Shown piece after piece: positions 44,083 through 53,793 of a DNA stretch of 64,000 nt (position 1 is the stretch's first letter; each line of letters opens with the position of its first letter). Location: positions 1 through 64,000 of the forward strand of contig CAKPHU010000001.1 in assembly GCA_934162125.1 (NCBI GenBank). Direction: 5' to 3'. The notes beneath the pieces are model-generated. The model did not search any database and was not told the DNA's origin. It saw only the letters and a program-made list of their open reading frames with translations. The position numbers and the translations under genes were made by a program. The stretch comes from an uncultured Bacilli bacterium. Lineage in GTDB: Bacteria; Bacillota_I; Bacilli_A; RF39; UBA660.

Positions 44083-44793
44083 TCATTTAATTAATTCTTT
44101 ACTTACATATGTATAGTTATAGTCGGGATCTAGAACAAATTTATATTCGTAGTTTCCACTTTTTAATTCATCTGTTCCATAATATTTAACACTTTCTGTT
44201 AGAGTTATTGTGGAATCAGTTGAGACTGCTTTAATTAGTTTTTTGTCAGCTCTAGCGGTAGTTGTTGGGATAGTTGAACAATCGCCTTCAACGTATTCGC
44301 CACGAGATGCGATATATTGATAACCACCAATACAAGATTTATTTAGTTGGATGTTGGCATGTGTTATTTCACTGTTGCGACCAAATAATTTTTTATATTC
44401 TATTTCTAACTCTTCTTCTTTAAAAGCGTGAGGTGTAAAATTTGCGGATTCTTTACAAGTATAGGGAAGCATAGCTCCATCACTAAAAAGGTTACAGTTT
44501 GATTCATATATTTTTGTATGAGGAATTTGACGATATGCTAAGTACATTTTCATAGATTCATCTAAAGTATTTACAGCTAAATCTTCTCTAATGTTAGTTT
44601 GGACTTTATTATATAAGTCTTTGACAAAAGCAGAATCTAAATCTAGTTCTTGAGTAGCTTTAGTACTAACTGGAATACAAGATGCTTTGATATTTTCACG
44701 TTCTTTTTCACGATCTATGTATTCATAACCAGCATAAAAACAAAAGGCTGCTAAAACAAGAAGTAAAAGAATTGTACTAACTGGTTTCTTCAT
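44083..44793 (-). CDS. Membrane-anchored extracytoplasmic protein, unknown
   Basis: A 236-residue protein with an N-terminal membrane anchor (about 5-24) and a soluble outer domain containing seven cysteines after the anchor, some possibly disulfide-bonded. Its C-terminal part (YKKLFG ... CIGGYQYIASRGEYVEGDC ... YEYKFVLDPDYNYTYVSKELI) parallels the C-terminal part of the protein at 24261-25244. Function unknown. Confidence 0.75.
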   Translation of the reverse strand: MKKPVSTILLLLVLAAFCFYAGYEYIDREKERENIKASCIPVSTKATQELDLDSAFVKDLYNKVQTNIREDLAVNTLDESMKMYLAYRQIPHTKIYESNCNLFSDGAMLPYTCKESANFTPHAFKEEELEIEYKKLFGRNSEITHANIQLNKSCIGGYQYIASRGEYVEGDCSTIPTTTARADKKLIKAVSTDSTITLTESVKYYGTDELKSGNYEYKFVLDPDYNYTYVSKELIK

Positions 44794-44857
44794 AACCTAC
44801 TCACCTATCCTATTAATTATTCTATTATAAATTTTAAATATTTACAATATTAAGAAA

Positions 44858-44884
44858 TGAAAAAAAGAGGATTTTACTCCTCTT
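44858..44884 (-). terminator. Terminator of the ABC exporter operon
   Basis: AGAGGA / TCCTCT with a 6-base loop and seven T on the minus strand. The stop of the ABC gene lies in the hairpin. Confidence 0.82.
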
Positions 44885-46694
44885 CTACATCGAATTGAGA
44901 ATTATAAAGATTAGCATAGAAGCCATTTTTCTTTAATAGTTCTTCATGAGTTCCTTGTTCTATGATATCACCATTATTCATAGCTAGAATTAAATCAGCA
45001 TTTTTAATAGTTGATAGACGATGAGCAATGATAAAACTAGTTCTATTTTCCATTAATTTATCCATTGCTTCTTGAATTAATATTTCTGTTCTAGTATCAA
45101 CTGATGAAGTTGCTTCATCTAGAATTAAGATTTTAGGGTCTGCTAAGATAACACGGGCAATAGTTAATAATTGCTTTTGACCACCGGAGATGTTATCAGC
45201 TTCTTCGTTTAAAACAAGATTATATCCTTCAGGAAGTGTTCTAATGAAATGGTCAACGTTAGCTATTTTACAAGCTTCTTGTATTTCTAAGTCAGTAGCA
45301 TCTAATTTACCATAACGAATATTATCATTAATAGTACCATTAAATAACCAGGTATCTTGAAGAACCATACCAAACATACTTCTTATTAAATGACGATTAT
45401 ATTTAGAAGCATCTTTACCATCTATTAAAATAGTACCAGAGTTTAAATCATAGAAACGCATTAATAATTTAACAATAGTTGTTTTACCTGCTCCTGTTGG
45501 ACCTACGATAGCAATTTTTTGACCAGCTTTTATTTTAGCTGAGAAGTCATTAATAATTATTTTGTCTGGGTTATAACCAAATTTAACATTTCTAAATTCA
45601 ATGTTTCCTTTAATTTGATCAATATCTAAATCATAGTTTTGAATTTCTTTTTCTTCTTCTAATTCTAAGAAATCAAATACACGTTCAGCGGCAGCAAGCG
45701 CTGACTGGATGTTGTTGGCAACTTGAGATAGGTCATCAATACTGTTAGTAAATCTTCTAATGTATTGAGTAAAGGATTGAATCTCCCCTACTTCGATCTT
45801 TTCTAGGATAACCATATAACCACCTAGAATAGAAATACAAACATAACCTAAGTGACCTACAAATTTAGTAATTGGAAACATAGAAGTACCAAAAAATTGA
45901 CTTTTCCAAGCACTATTATATAATTTATCATTTATCTCATTAAATTCTTTAGTTACTTTATCTTCAGCATTAAATGATTTAACAATATCATGACCACCAT
46001 ATACTTCTTCTACATGACCATTAATATTACCTAGGTATTCTTGTTGCTGGAAGAAATATTTTTGACCATGGCGGGCTATTTTATTAACAATATACATGCA
46101 TACTGGAACAATTAATAGACCAACTAAAGTCATTGGTATATTGATAGATATCATCATTATTAAGACACCTATAATAGTTGCGATACTAGTTATAATAGTT
46201 GAAACAGATTGCTCTAGAGATGAAGCAAATGTATCAACATCGTTAGTTATAATTGATAAGACTTCACCATGAGTTTTAGTATCGAAAAACTTCATAGGTA
46301 AAAGATTAATTTTGTGATTGATTTTATTTCTTAACTTGTAGGAAATACTAGTAGATATTTTGGCCATGATAACGCCTTGAAAAGCACTTAGAATAGAACT
46401 TACAACGTATAAAACGATGGTCATAATAGCTATTTTAGAGATTAATGAAAAGTCAATTGAACCAGTATTGGTTATTTTCTTCATTAATCCATTAAAGATT
46501 TCAGTAGTTATATTTCCTAATAATTTAGGACCTATTATAGCGAAAACAGTAGATCCAATTGTACAAAGAACGACAAGAGCTAATCTCAATTTATAATCTT
46601 TTAAATAAGAAAGTAGTTCTTTTAGAGTCTTTTTAGTATTCTTGGCACGTTCTTTAGATGGTCCATTATGTGGACCTCCTCCCATACTAGGCAT
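44874..46694 (-). CDS. ABC exporter half-transporter (B), permease-ATPase
   Basis: A 606-residue type IV exporter. Six membrane helices (about 40-325) precede an ATPase with Walker A GPTGAGKTT, signature ISGGQKQL, Walker B ILILDEATS and H-loop AHRLSTI. It overlaps the upstream ABC gene by 8 bases; together they should form a heterodimeric exporter of the LmrCD/BmrCD type. The consensus Glu after Walker B is present in this half. Confidence 0.93.
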   Translation of the reverse strand: MPSMGGGPHNGPSKERAKNTKKTLKELLSYLKDYKLRLALVVLCTIGSTVFAIIGPKLLGNITTEIFNGLMKKITNTGSIDFSLISKIAIMTIVLYVVSSILSAFQGVIMAKISTSISYKLRNKINHKINLLPMKFFDTKTHGEVLSIITNDVDTFASSLEQSVSTIITSIATIIGVLIMMISINIPMTLVGLLIVPVCMYIVNKIARHGQKYFFQQQEYLGNINGHVEEVYGGHDIVKSFNAEDKVTKEFNEINDKLYNSAWKSQFFGTSMFPITKFVGHLGYVCISILGGYMVILEKIEVGEIQSFTQYIRRFTNSIDDLSQVANNIQSALAAAERVFDFLELEEEKEIQNYDLDIDQIKGNIEFRNVKFGYNPDKIIINDFSAKIKAGQKIAIVGPTGAGKTTIVKLLMRFYDLNSGTILIDGKDASKYNRHLIRSMFGMVLQDTWLFNGTINDNIRYGKLDATDLEIQEACKIANVDHFIRTLPEGYNLVLNEEADNISGGQKQLLTIARVILADPKILILDEATSSVDTRTEILIQEAMDKLMENRTSFIIAHRLSTIKNADLILAMNNGDIIEQGTHEELLKKNGFYANLYNSQFDVEEE

Positions 46695-48855
46695 TTTGCA
46701 ACTCCTCCTTACTTAATTGAGATTCGGCTATTTCACGATATACCTGACATTTTTCTAATAGTTCTTTGTGTGTACCAATACCAACGATGTTACCTTCATT
46801 TATGACAACAATTTGATCGGCATGCATGATAGTAGAAATTCTTTGAGCTACTATTAAAACTGTTTTATCTTTAGTAACGTGAGCTAGTTCTTTTCTTAGA
46901 GCAGCATCAGTTTTGAAATCTAGAGCTGAGAAAGAATCATCAAAGACATAGATATCTGGATTCTTAGCAATGGCTCTAGCAATAGCTAAACGTTGTTTTT
47001 GACCACCAGAGACATTGGTTCCGCCTTGAGATATTTGATAATTTAGACCATTTTCTAATTTAGAAACGAAATCACTAGCTTGAGCAATTTCTAGAGCATT
47101 TTCAATATCTTTGTCAGTTACTTTTTTATTACCGTAACGAATGTTTTCTTTGATAGTACCAGTGAATAAAACACCTTTTTGAGGTACAAAACCAATTTTT
47201 GAACGTAGTTCTTTGATATCAGCATTTTTAATATTTATACCATCAACAGTGATTTCACCTTTTGTAGCATCATAGAAACGTGGAAGTAAATTAATTAAGG
47301 TTGATTTACCAGAACCAGTTGAACCAATGAAAGCTGTTGTTTTACCTGGCTCAGCAGTTAAAGTAATATTAGTTAGAACATCATAGTCAGCATCTGGATA
47401 ACGGAATGAGACATTTTTAAAGACTACTTTACCACGTTCATCTTTAATAAATTTTTCTGGATTTTTAGTTTCTTTAACGATAATATCTGTTTCAATTACT
47501 TCCATAATTCTTTTAGCAGAAACGTTAGCACGAGGTAACATAATGGACATTGATGAAATCATTAAGAACGCCATAATTATTTGCATTGTATATTGAATAT
47601 AGGCAAGGATATCTCCTACTTGCATTGAACCATTATCAACACTTATGGCACCTTTATATACTAAAGCTAGGGTTATAAGATTCATAATCAACATCATAAT
47701 TGGCATCATGAAACTCATAGTTTTACTAATAAACAAATCAGTATCTGTTAATTTTTTGTTGGCTTCAGCAAAACGAGCTTCTTCGTGATGTTCATTACTA
47801 AAGGCTCTAATTACAGGAAGACCAGTTAAGATTTCTCTTGTTACTAAGTTTAATTTATCTACTAGTTTTTGAATAATATTGAATTTTGGCATAGCAATGA
47901 CAAATAAGGCAAGCATAACTACAATAATGGCACCTATACCAAAGCCAATGATATTAGTCATACCAGCGTTAGTAGAATGAGCTTTAATAACACCACCAAC
48001 GGCAATTATTGGTGCATAGAAGACAACTCTTAATAAGAAAACAACTATCATTTGAACTTGTTGAATATCGTTTGTGGTTCTAGTTATTAGTGAAGCAACT
48101 CCAAAGTTTTTCATTTCATTCTTTGAGAATGCGATTACTTTAGAGAAGACTCTCTCACGTAATTCTTTAGCCATTTTAGCTGCCATTCTAGAACCTATTA
48201 AAGTTACACAGATACCATCAAGCATAATGCCTAAAGCAATGAGTAACATGATAAGTCCTACTTTGATGATATAGTTTGTTTGAAGTGAACTTATATTAAT
48301 ACCTAATTCTTTATATTCGCTTTTAATATAAGTTACAGCAACTTGAGTAGTAATTGATTCTGGAACTTTAGATAATTGTTCATTAATTTTTTCTAAGTAT
48401 GCTGTTTTACTTTCTTGATCCATATTAGCTAGATAAGCATAAATTTGTTCTGGATCATTTGGCATATTTTTAAAACTTTCAGTCTTAGATAAGTAACCAG
48501 TATCAATATATGTTACAACGGTCATTAACTTAGAAAAGATAATGTTTATCTTATCTTTATCAGTTGTAGTTACTTTATCATTTAAGTAACAAATATCGTC
48601 AGTGTTGCACGTATAGTTTTCAAGAATTATTTCTTCTTCATTGTCTGTTGCGAAAAGAAATAATTTATCTAGACTAGTTTTATTTATTTTAGTTATAACT
48701 GCATTTTCAATACCATTTTGTTGAACTCCAACATTAATTATTTTAGATGTATATTCAGGAAGGGTTAAATCTAGATAGGCTTGGATGATTAACAAAATAA
48801 TTATTAAAAATACAGATACTAAAGACTTCTTTAAATATTGTAATACTTTTAACAT
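46687..48855 (-). CDS. ABC exporter half-transporter (A), permease-ATPase
   Basis: A 722-residue type IV exporter with an extracytoplasmic insert between TM1 and TM2 (about 38-195) that makes it longer than its partner. The ATPase has GSTGSGKST, VSGGQKQR and, at Walker B, YVFDDSFSALD. There Asp replaces the catalytic Glu, the degenerate site expected for one half of a heterodimeric exporter. AAAGGAGA precedes the ATG. Substrate unknown. Confidence 0.93.
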   Translation of the reverse strand: MLKVLQYLKKSLVSVFLIIILLIIQAYLDLTLPEYTSKIINVGVQQNGIENAVITKINKTSLDKLFLFATDNEEEIILENYTCNTDDICYLNDKVTTTDKDKINIIFSKLMTVVTYIDTGYLSKTESFKNMPNDPEQIYAYLANMDQESKTAYLEKINEQLSKVPESITTQVAVTYIKSEYKELGINISSLQTNYIIKVGLIMLLIALGIMLDGICVTLIGSRMAAKMAKELRERVFSKVIAFSKNEMKNFGVASLITRTTNDIQQVQMIVVFLLRVVFYAPIIAVGGVIKAHSTNAGMTNIIGFGIGAIIVVMLALFVIAMPKFNIIQKLVDKLNLVTREILTGLPVIRAFSNEHHEEARFAEANKKLTDTDLFISKTMSFMMPIMMLIMNLITLALVYKGAISVDNGSMQVGDILAYIQYTMQIIMAFLMISSMSIMLPRANVSAKRIMEVIETDIIVKETKNPEKFIKDERGKVVFKNVSFRYPDADYDVLTNITLTAEPGKTTAFIGSTGSGKSTLINLLPRFYDATKGEITVDGINIKNADIKELRSKIGFVPQKGVLFTGTIKENIRYGNKKVTDKDIENALEIAQASDFVSKLENGLNYQISQGGTNVSGGQKQRLAIARAIAKNPDIYVFDDSFSALDFKTDAALRKELAHVTKDKTVLIVAQRISTIMHADQIVVINEGNIVGIGTHKELLEKCQVYREIAESQLSKEELQNA

Positions 48856-48925
48856 ATGCTTTTCTCCTTTATTCTACTATTTTATATATTAAGCTGTTAA
48901 AATTTGATTGTCAAGGTACCATGAA

Positions 48926-48952
48926 AAGAAAAAACCAGTAGAGACTGGTTTG
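48926..48952 (-). terminator. Terminator after tRNA-Glu
   Basis: AAACCAGT / ACTGGTTT on the minus strand around a four-base loop, followed by TTTTC TTTT. Confidence 0.85.
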
Positions 48953-48961
48953 CTTTTTATA

Positions 48962-49038
48962 TGGTAGCCTGTACGGAATTCGAATCCGTGAATGTTGCCT
49001 TGAGAGGGCAATGTGTTAAGCCACTTCACCAACAGGCC
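48962..49038 (-). tRNA. tRNA-Glu (anticodon CUC)
   Basis: A complete 77-nt cloverleaf on the minus strand. The acceptor GGCCTGT pairs with ACAGGCT (G1-U72 wobble), A73 and encoded CCA follow. The anticodon stem TTGCC/GGCAA encloses CTCTCAA, giving anticodon CUC. The T-arm ACGGA / TCCGT surrounds TTCGAAT. The terminator follows 10 bases later. Possibly transcribed from the murC promoter, 62 bases upstream. Confidence 0.9.
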
Positions 49039-49100
49039 ATAATATGTTACTTTAACAGCGACATATTAATTTTAACATAGTTATTTTTGTTTGACAATAA

Positions 49101-50414
49101 TTACTTTTGTTTTTTTAATTCTTCTTTGAAGGCATTGATAAGACTATCAACGTATGCACAGCCAAGGAAACAAACAACTGAATTTTTTTCGTCTTTTAAT
49201 TTATCAATTGATGCTTCATCGATTATTTCAGCAGATGGTAATTCATCAGTAATTATATGTGATGTGATTCCTGGATAGTCTTCTTGACGCTCACGATTAC
49301 AATCTATTTCAGTTAAATAAGTTTTGTCAGCTAACTTGAATGAATCAATAAATTCATTTTTAAAGTCTTTAGTTCTAGAATATGTATTAGGCTTAAATAC
49401 AACAACTATTCTTTTATCTGGATAACGTTGTCTAACAGCTTCTAGAGTGGCTTTTATTTCGGTTGGATGATGCGCATAGTCATCAATTATAACAGTGTCT
49501 TCTACTTTTTCTTCAGCAAAACGACGTTTAGCATTTTTAAAAGTTAAAAGAGAATTTCTAATATTTTCTGTTGAAATACCAATATAGTGACACATAGCGA
49601 TAGCTGCTGCGGCATTTGATACCATATGTTTACCAAATAATGGAATACTAAAGGTTCCTAGGTTTTCTCCTTGATATGTTAAAGAGAAACTAGATAACTC
49701 TTCTCCTAAAGATACATCATGGATTATGATGTCATTATTTTCATTGAATCCATAATATAACATTTTAGTTGGTGTTTCTATCTTTCTTACTTCTTCGTTG
49801 TCACCATTGGCAATAATTAACTCTTTAGTATTATTAGAAAACTTAGTGAAGGCTTCTCTAATGTCGTCAATACCGTCATAACATTCTAGGTGTTCTCTTT
49901 CAATATTAGTAATTATAGAATATGTTGGATGATAAACTGTGAAATGTTTATTGAATTCATCACTTTCTACAACATAGTAAGTATTTTTCTTATTTGCATA
50001 GCCATCACCTGCTCCAATAAAGTAATTACAGCCTACAGTATCTTCTAAAATATGACGGATCATTGATGATGTAGAAGTTTTACCATGAGTACCACTTACA
50101 CCAATAGTCTTAAATAAATCAATGACGTCAGCCATTATTTCATTATATTTCTTTATTTTTAAACCTAGACTTTTTACTCTTTGTAGTTCCTTATGATCTT
50201 CTTTAAAAGCAACACTATAAGTTACAATGGTATCTTTTGATAAATTAGCACTACCATCATAATAGATTGGAATGTTTCTTTCTTCTAGTCCTACTTGAGT
50301 AAATTTATGTCCTTTGGCATCATCATAGCCAGATACTTCATTACCTAAATCATGTAATATTTGGGCAAGAGTTGACATACCTGTTCCTTTGATACCTATA
50401 CAATAATATTTCAT
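49101..50414 (-). CDS. murC: UDP-N-acetylmuramate--L-alanine ligase
   Basis: A 437-residue Mur ligase adding the first L-Ala to UDP-MurNAc. The N-terminal UDP-binding GIKGTGMSTLA, the ATP loop GTHGKTS at 108-114, YYVVESDEFN and the C-terminal VDDYAHHPTEI-type IIDDYAHHPTEIKAT are visible. The start is ATG 50414 with GAGGAG seven bases upstream; an in-frame ATG at 50429 lies within that site. It shows the organism makes peptidoglycan. Confidence 0.96.
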   Translation of the reverse strand: MKYYCIGIKGTGMSTLAQILHDLGNEVSGYDDAKGHKFTQVGLEERNIPIYYDGSANLSKDTIVTYSVAFKEDHKELQRVKSLGLKIKKYNEIMADVIDLFKTIGVSGTHGKTSTSSMIRHILEDTVGCNYFIGAGDGYANKKNTYYVVESDEFNKHFTVYHPTYSIITNIEREHLECYDGIDDIREAFTKFSNNTKELIIANGDNEEVRKIETPTKMLYYGFNENNDIIIHDVSLGEELSSFSLTYQGENLGTFSIPLFGKHMVSNAAAAIAMCHYIGISTENIRNSLLTFKNAKRRFAEEKVEDTVIIDDYAHHPTEIKATLEAVRQRYPDKRIVVVFKPNTYSRTKDFKNEFIDSFKLADKTYLTEIDCNRERQEDYPGITSHIITDELPSAEIIDEASIDKLKDEKNSVVCFLGCAYVDSLINAFKEELKKQK

Positions 50415-50477
50415 TTTTACACTCCTCATACATTATAGTATATATTAATTCAGAAAAGATGTAAATATGCATCGGCA

Positions 50478-50503
50478 AAAGAAAAAGATTGAAAAATCAA
50501 TCC
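50478..50503 (-). terminator. Terminator of the zinc-ribbon gene
   Basis: GATTGA / TCAATC with a short T loop and a T-rich tail on the minus strand; it begins right at the stop codon. Confidence 0.75.
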
Positions 50504-50679
50504 TAGTTCTCTTTTGTTTCTTTGTTAGCACGAGCTGCTTTTCTAGCATCACGGCATTCTTTACATCTTTTTGGTTCATTATCTAAGCCTTTTTCTTTGT
50601 AAAAAGCTTGTTCACCAGCAGTAAAAGTAAATTCTTTACCACAGTCTTGACATACTAATGTCTTATCAGTAAATTCCAT
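50503..50679 (-). CDS. Small zinc-ribbon protein
   Basis: A 58-residue protein: LVCQDCGKEFTFTAGEQAFY at the start and PKRCKECRDARKAARAN at the end, two C-x-x-C pairs forming a probable zinc site, as in the zf-trcl family of small Firmicutes proteins. AGGAGGAAAT precedes the ATG at 50679. It is preceded and followed by non-coding sequence, so is probably a single gene. Role unknown. Confidence 0.88.
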   Translation of the reverse strand: MEFTDKTLVCQDCGKEFTFTAGEQAFYKEKGLDNEPKRCKECRDARKAARANKETKEN

Positions 50680-50837
50680 ATTTCCTCCTTATTATAATTA
50701 TTGGACTTGATTAAATGGTATAGTTCCTGATTAATATAAAGAGGAAAATAATTTAAGACAAAATCCAGTGAATTATCACGATGTAATTATAACATTTTTT
50801 CTAAGAGGAAGCAATATTCTTTAGTACGGGGTTGACA

Positions 50838-51557
50838 CTATTTTAACTTTGCTTGAGCTTTTCTACTGTCTTCAATGGTTTTTATTTCACTATTTGTTTC
50901 ACGACTTAAGAAGGCAGAAATGTCAGAAAAGAAAGAAGCATAGTCAGTGCTAACACCTTGCTTTAGAAGATGATTTTTAAAGGCAAGTGGTGTCTCCTCT
51001 ACTCTTTTCAAAATTTCTTTACCATAAATGCTATTTAAGAGATTGATAAAAATACTATAATTAATTCTTGATGTTAAGTATTCTTTAGGACAGGTTTCAT
51101 CAATTAAGCCTAGTTCTAGGTCAATTAAATAGAAAGCATTTTGATAATAGAGAATGTTATCTCCACCGATATCTTCGGCCTTGTAACCAATTGAAGCAAG
51201 TTTAGGTGTTTCAGTAGTCAATTTTAGAAAAGCTGCTTCTAGAGAAGATATTTCAGTTGTGGGTGGCAATGTTTCAAAAGGATTTCCAGGCATGATTGGC
51301 ATAGTATGACCATAAAGATTTGTACTACTACAATAAATGTCAATTGGTGCAGCGATATAGCCTGATGATATTGTAGAAAGAGCTTCTAGAGTTTTTAGAA
51401 GTTCTTTGTTTTCCGAACTTTTAAGGGAACGATAATCTTTATTTAAAAGTTTGAAATAAGTTTTATCATCAACTTGATAAATAGTACCAGAACTGCCTTT
51501 TAAATGTGTAGGATTTGCTAGAGGCAATAAGTTTTTATTATTGATTGTGATTTTCAT
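50838..51557 (-). CDS. Protein-kinase-like fold protein, unknown
   Basis: A 239-residue protein. GSSGTIYQVDDKTYFKLL looks like a glycine-rich loop and a beta-3 Lys, and IGGDNILYYQNAFYLIDLE resembles a catalytic loop (Asn) followed by a D-L-E in place of D-F-G. This is compatible with a kinase-like or aminoglycoside-phosphotransferase-like fold, with the lobe between them reduced. The substrate is unknown. Its start overlaps queH by 20 bases, so translation is likely coupled. Confidence 0.6.
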   Translation of the reverse strand: MKITINNKNLLPLANPTHLKGSSGTIYQVDDKTYFKLLNKDYRSLKSSENKELLKTLEALSTISSGYIAAPIDIYCSSTNLYGHTMPIMPGNPFETLPPTTEISSLEAAFLKLTTETPKLASIGYKAEDIGGDNILYYQNAFYLIDLELGLIDETCPKEYLTSRINYSIFINLLNSIYGKEILKRVEETPLAFKNHLLKQGVSTDYASFFSDISAFLSRETNSEIKTIEDSRKAQAKLK

Positions 51558-52164
51558 TTTTCTTCTCTTCTCTTTCTAATTTAGAATATATACAACCACA
51601 GTAGTCTTGACGATATAAATTGTAGATTTTAGAGAGCTCTAAGCTTCTTTTGTAACCGTTTTTCTTTTTAAAGTCGGAATATAAATATGTCGTTTGATAT
51701 TTTTCAGCTTGAGTAGCACCCATTTCATTAAGCCAGTTAGCATTTTTATAAGGACTTAGGGTTAAAGTTGTAGCAAAATAGTCGAAGTTATGTTCTTTAG
51801 CAACACGAGCGGTTTCCTCTAAACGTAGATTATAACATTTATAACAACGGGCACCACGTTCTTTTTCTTTTTCTAGGCCTTTGGCAATATCAAAGAATTC
51901 TTTTGGCTCATATCTTGCGGGTAATATGCTGATTGGATATTTAGTTTTTATTTGTTTTATAAAGTTAGTTAATTCTGTTAGACGATGTTCATACTCTTCT
52001 TTAATAGTAATATTTGGATTATAGTAAAGGATAGTGATGGTGAAGTTGTTTCCTAGACGTTCTAGGACTGCAGAAGAACAAGGGGCACAACAAGCATGAA
52101 GAAGTAAGGAAGCACCTAAAGGAGCTTTTTTCATCTCTTCTTCCATTAATAAATCATAATTCAT
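51538..52164 (-). CDS. queH: Epoxyqueuosine reductase QueH
   Basis: A 208-residue protein of the DUF208/QueH family. It catalyses the last step of queuosine formation in tRNA. LLHACCAPCSS and RQDYCGCIYSKLERE carry the cysteines that bind the iron-sulfur cluster and diiron site, and RCYKCYNLRLEETA is a further family block. GGAAGG precedes the ATG. No other que gene is near. Confidence 0.93.
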   Translation of the reverse strand: MNYDLLMEEEMKKAPLGASLLLHACCAPCSSAVLERLGNNFTITILYYNPNITIKEEYEHRLTELTNFIKQIKTKYPISILPARYEPKEFFDIAKGLEKEKERGARCYKCYNLRLEETARVAKEHNFDYFATTLTLSPYKNANWLNEMGATQAEKYQTTYLYSDFKKKNGYKRSLELSKIYNLYRQDYCGCIYSKLEREEKKNENHNQ

Positions 52165-52307
52165 AAGATACCTTCCTTTTATAATTGTTTAAGAGATATA
52201 AGAATTTTACGTCGTAGATAATATCATATTTTTTAATTTTTGTCAAAATTCAGAGGCATAATTATTTATTAAGACATATTTTAGGAGATGTTGTTATATA
52301 AATTAGT

Positions 52308-53060
52308 ATGGATAAAAATATATTTTGTTTTTTAATTACAACTTTAGCTGGATGTTCTACTCTTTTGGGAATTATTCCATCATACTTAAAAAGTAATAGT
52401 AAGAAAGTAATTACTTGCTCTTTAGCTTTTTCGGCAGGTGTAATGCTGACAATTTCTCTTTTTTCATTGATTCCAGAAGCGGTTGTGTTACTTTCTGAAA
52501 AGTTCTATTTATTTCCTGCGGCAATACTAGTAGCGATATTTATTGTGATTGGGATTTTATTTTCAGCCAAAGTCGATCAAAAGATTGATGATTATGTCTC
52601 TAATAATAGACTTTATAAGTTAGGACTTATTTCCATTATAGTAATATTTTTACATAATATTCCAGAAGGAATTACAACATTTATTTCAACTAGTGTTAAT
52701 ACTAAGCTAGGACTTAGTTTGTCACTAGCAATAGCTTTACATAATATTCCAGAAGGTATATCTATCGCAGTACCAATATATTATTCAACTGGAAGTCATA
52801 AAAAAGCTTTTTGGTATACTTTTTTCTCTGGATTTTCAGAATTATTTGGAGCAGTTATTGCCTATTTATTTATCGCTAAACACGTTAATAATATGATACT
52901 TAGTTTCATTTTAGCAACAACTGCTGGAATTATGATGCATATTTCAATGTATGAACTTTTACCTAACTCTCTTGATTATAAAGATAATAAAGCAACTATA
53001 GTATCTTTTATTTTAGGAGCTATTGTTATGCTTACATGTGAATTTGTCTTTCATATTTAA
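52308..53060 (+). CDS. ZIP family metal transporter
   Basis: A 250-residue membrane protein with about eight hydrophobic segments. Transport-site helices are LHNIPEGITTF and LHNIPEGISIAVPIYY, the two HNxPEG motifs of ZIP zinc/iron transporters (ZupT/GufA-like). The ATG has no close Shine-Dalgarno and an in-frame TAA lies 9 bases upstream, while TATAAA-like DNA is about 10 bases before it, so translation may start from a leaderless or very short transcript. Confidence 0.92.
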   Translation: MDKNIFCFLITTLAGCSTLLGIIPSYLKSNSKKVITCSLAFSAGVMLTISLFSLIPEAVVLLSEKFYLFPAAILVAIFIVIGILFSAKVDQKIDDYVSNNRLYKLGLISIIVIFLHNIPEGITTFISTSVNTKLGLSLSLAIALHNIPEGISIAVPIYYSTGSHKKAFWYTFFSGFSELFGAVIAYLFIAKHVNNMILSFILATTAGIMMHISMYELLPNSLDYKDNKATIVSFILGAIVMLTCEFVFHI

Positions 53061-53063
53061 GCA

Positions 53064-53093
53064 AAGAAAAAAGCATCTTTTGATGCTTAATCG
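53064..53093. terminator. Terminator between ZIP and BI-1 genes
   Basis: AAGCATC / GATGCTT with a TTTT loop; the minus strand is followed by a T tract. The stop of the BI-1 gene is in the hairpin. Confidence 0.8.
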
Positions 53094-53758
53094 TTATCTT
53101 TACCAAAGATATTTAATAATTTAATAAATAAGTTAACAAAGTCTAAGTATAATCTGAATGCTCCAATGATAGCATAATTATCATCATCTATTCCCATATT
53201 AGCCATTCTAGCAATATTTTGCATATCAAATGCTGTATAACCAATAAAGATGATAATTGTAATAATGCATAGGAACATATCTAGACTGTTGCTAGCAACA
53301 AAGATATTTACTAGTTCTAAGAGAATAACGGATATTAAACCTATCATTAAATATGTACCAAATTTTGATAAATCAATTTTAGTAAACTTACCTAATAGAG
53401 CAAAGATTCCAAATAGAATTGCTGTTATTAAGAATACTACAATGATTGATGTTATTTTAAATATTAAGAATAAACTAGCAAATGTTATACCTGTAAATAA
53501 GGCATATAGACAATATAATATCTTAGCAGTAGTTGGTTTCATAGTAGTAATTCTAGAACCTAAGAATATTGCAATAATTATTTCGGCAATAAAGATTGCA
53601 TAATATATATTGCTACCTAATATGAATTTATATACACTTGGAGCAGCAAGTAAAGCCATAGCTCCACCAAAAGTGATTAATAAACCAATAAATAGCCACA
53701 TAAATACTTTTGAATATAATTTGTTTTCCAATTTTATCTCTCCTTCATTCTTTTTCAT
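53087..53758 (-). CDS. Bax inhibitor-1/YccA family membrane protein
   Basis: A 223-residue protein with seven hydrophobic helices. Family blocks include YALFTGITFASLF, FIGYTAFDMQNIARM and AFRLYLDFVNLFIKLLNIFG. BI-1/YetJ proteins are pH-sensitive calcium leak channels; YccA-type ones interact with FtsH. The Asp pair of the sensor can be placed in YTAFDMQ and LYLDFVN. Confidence 0.93.
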   Translation of the reverse strand: MKKNEGEIKLENKLYSKVFMWLFIGLLITFGGAMALLAAPSVYKFILGSNIYYAIFIAEIIIAIFLGSRITTMKPTTAKILYCLYALFTGITFASLFLIFKITSIIVVFLITAILFGIFALLGKFTKIDLSKFGTYLMIGLISVILLELVNIFVASNSLDMFLCIITIIIFIGYTAFDMQNIARMANMGIDDDNYAIIGAFRLYLDFVNLFIKLLNIFGKDND

Positions 53759-53793
53759 GTTTGTATTATAGCATAAAATGACTTAAAAGTAAA

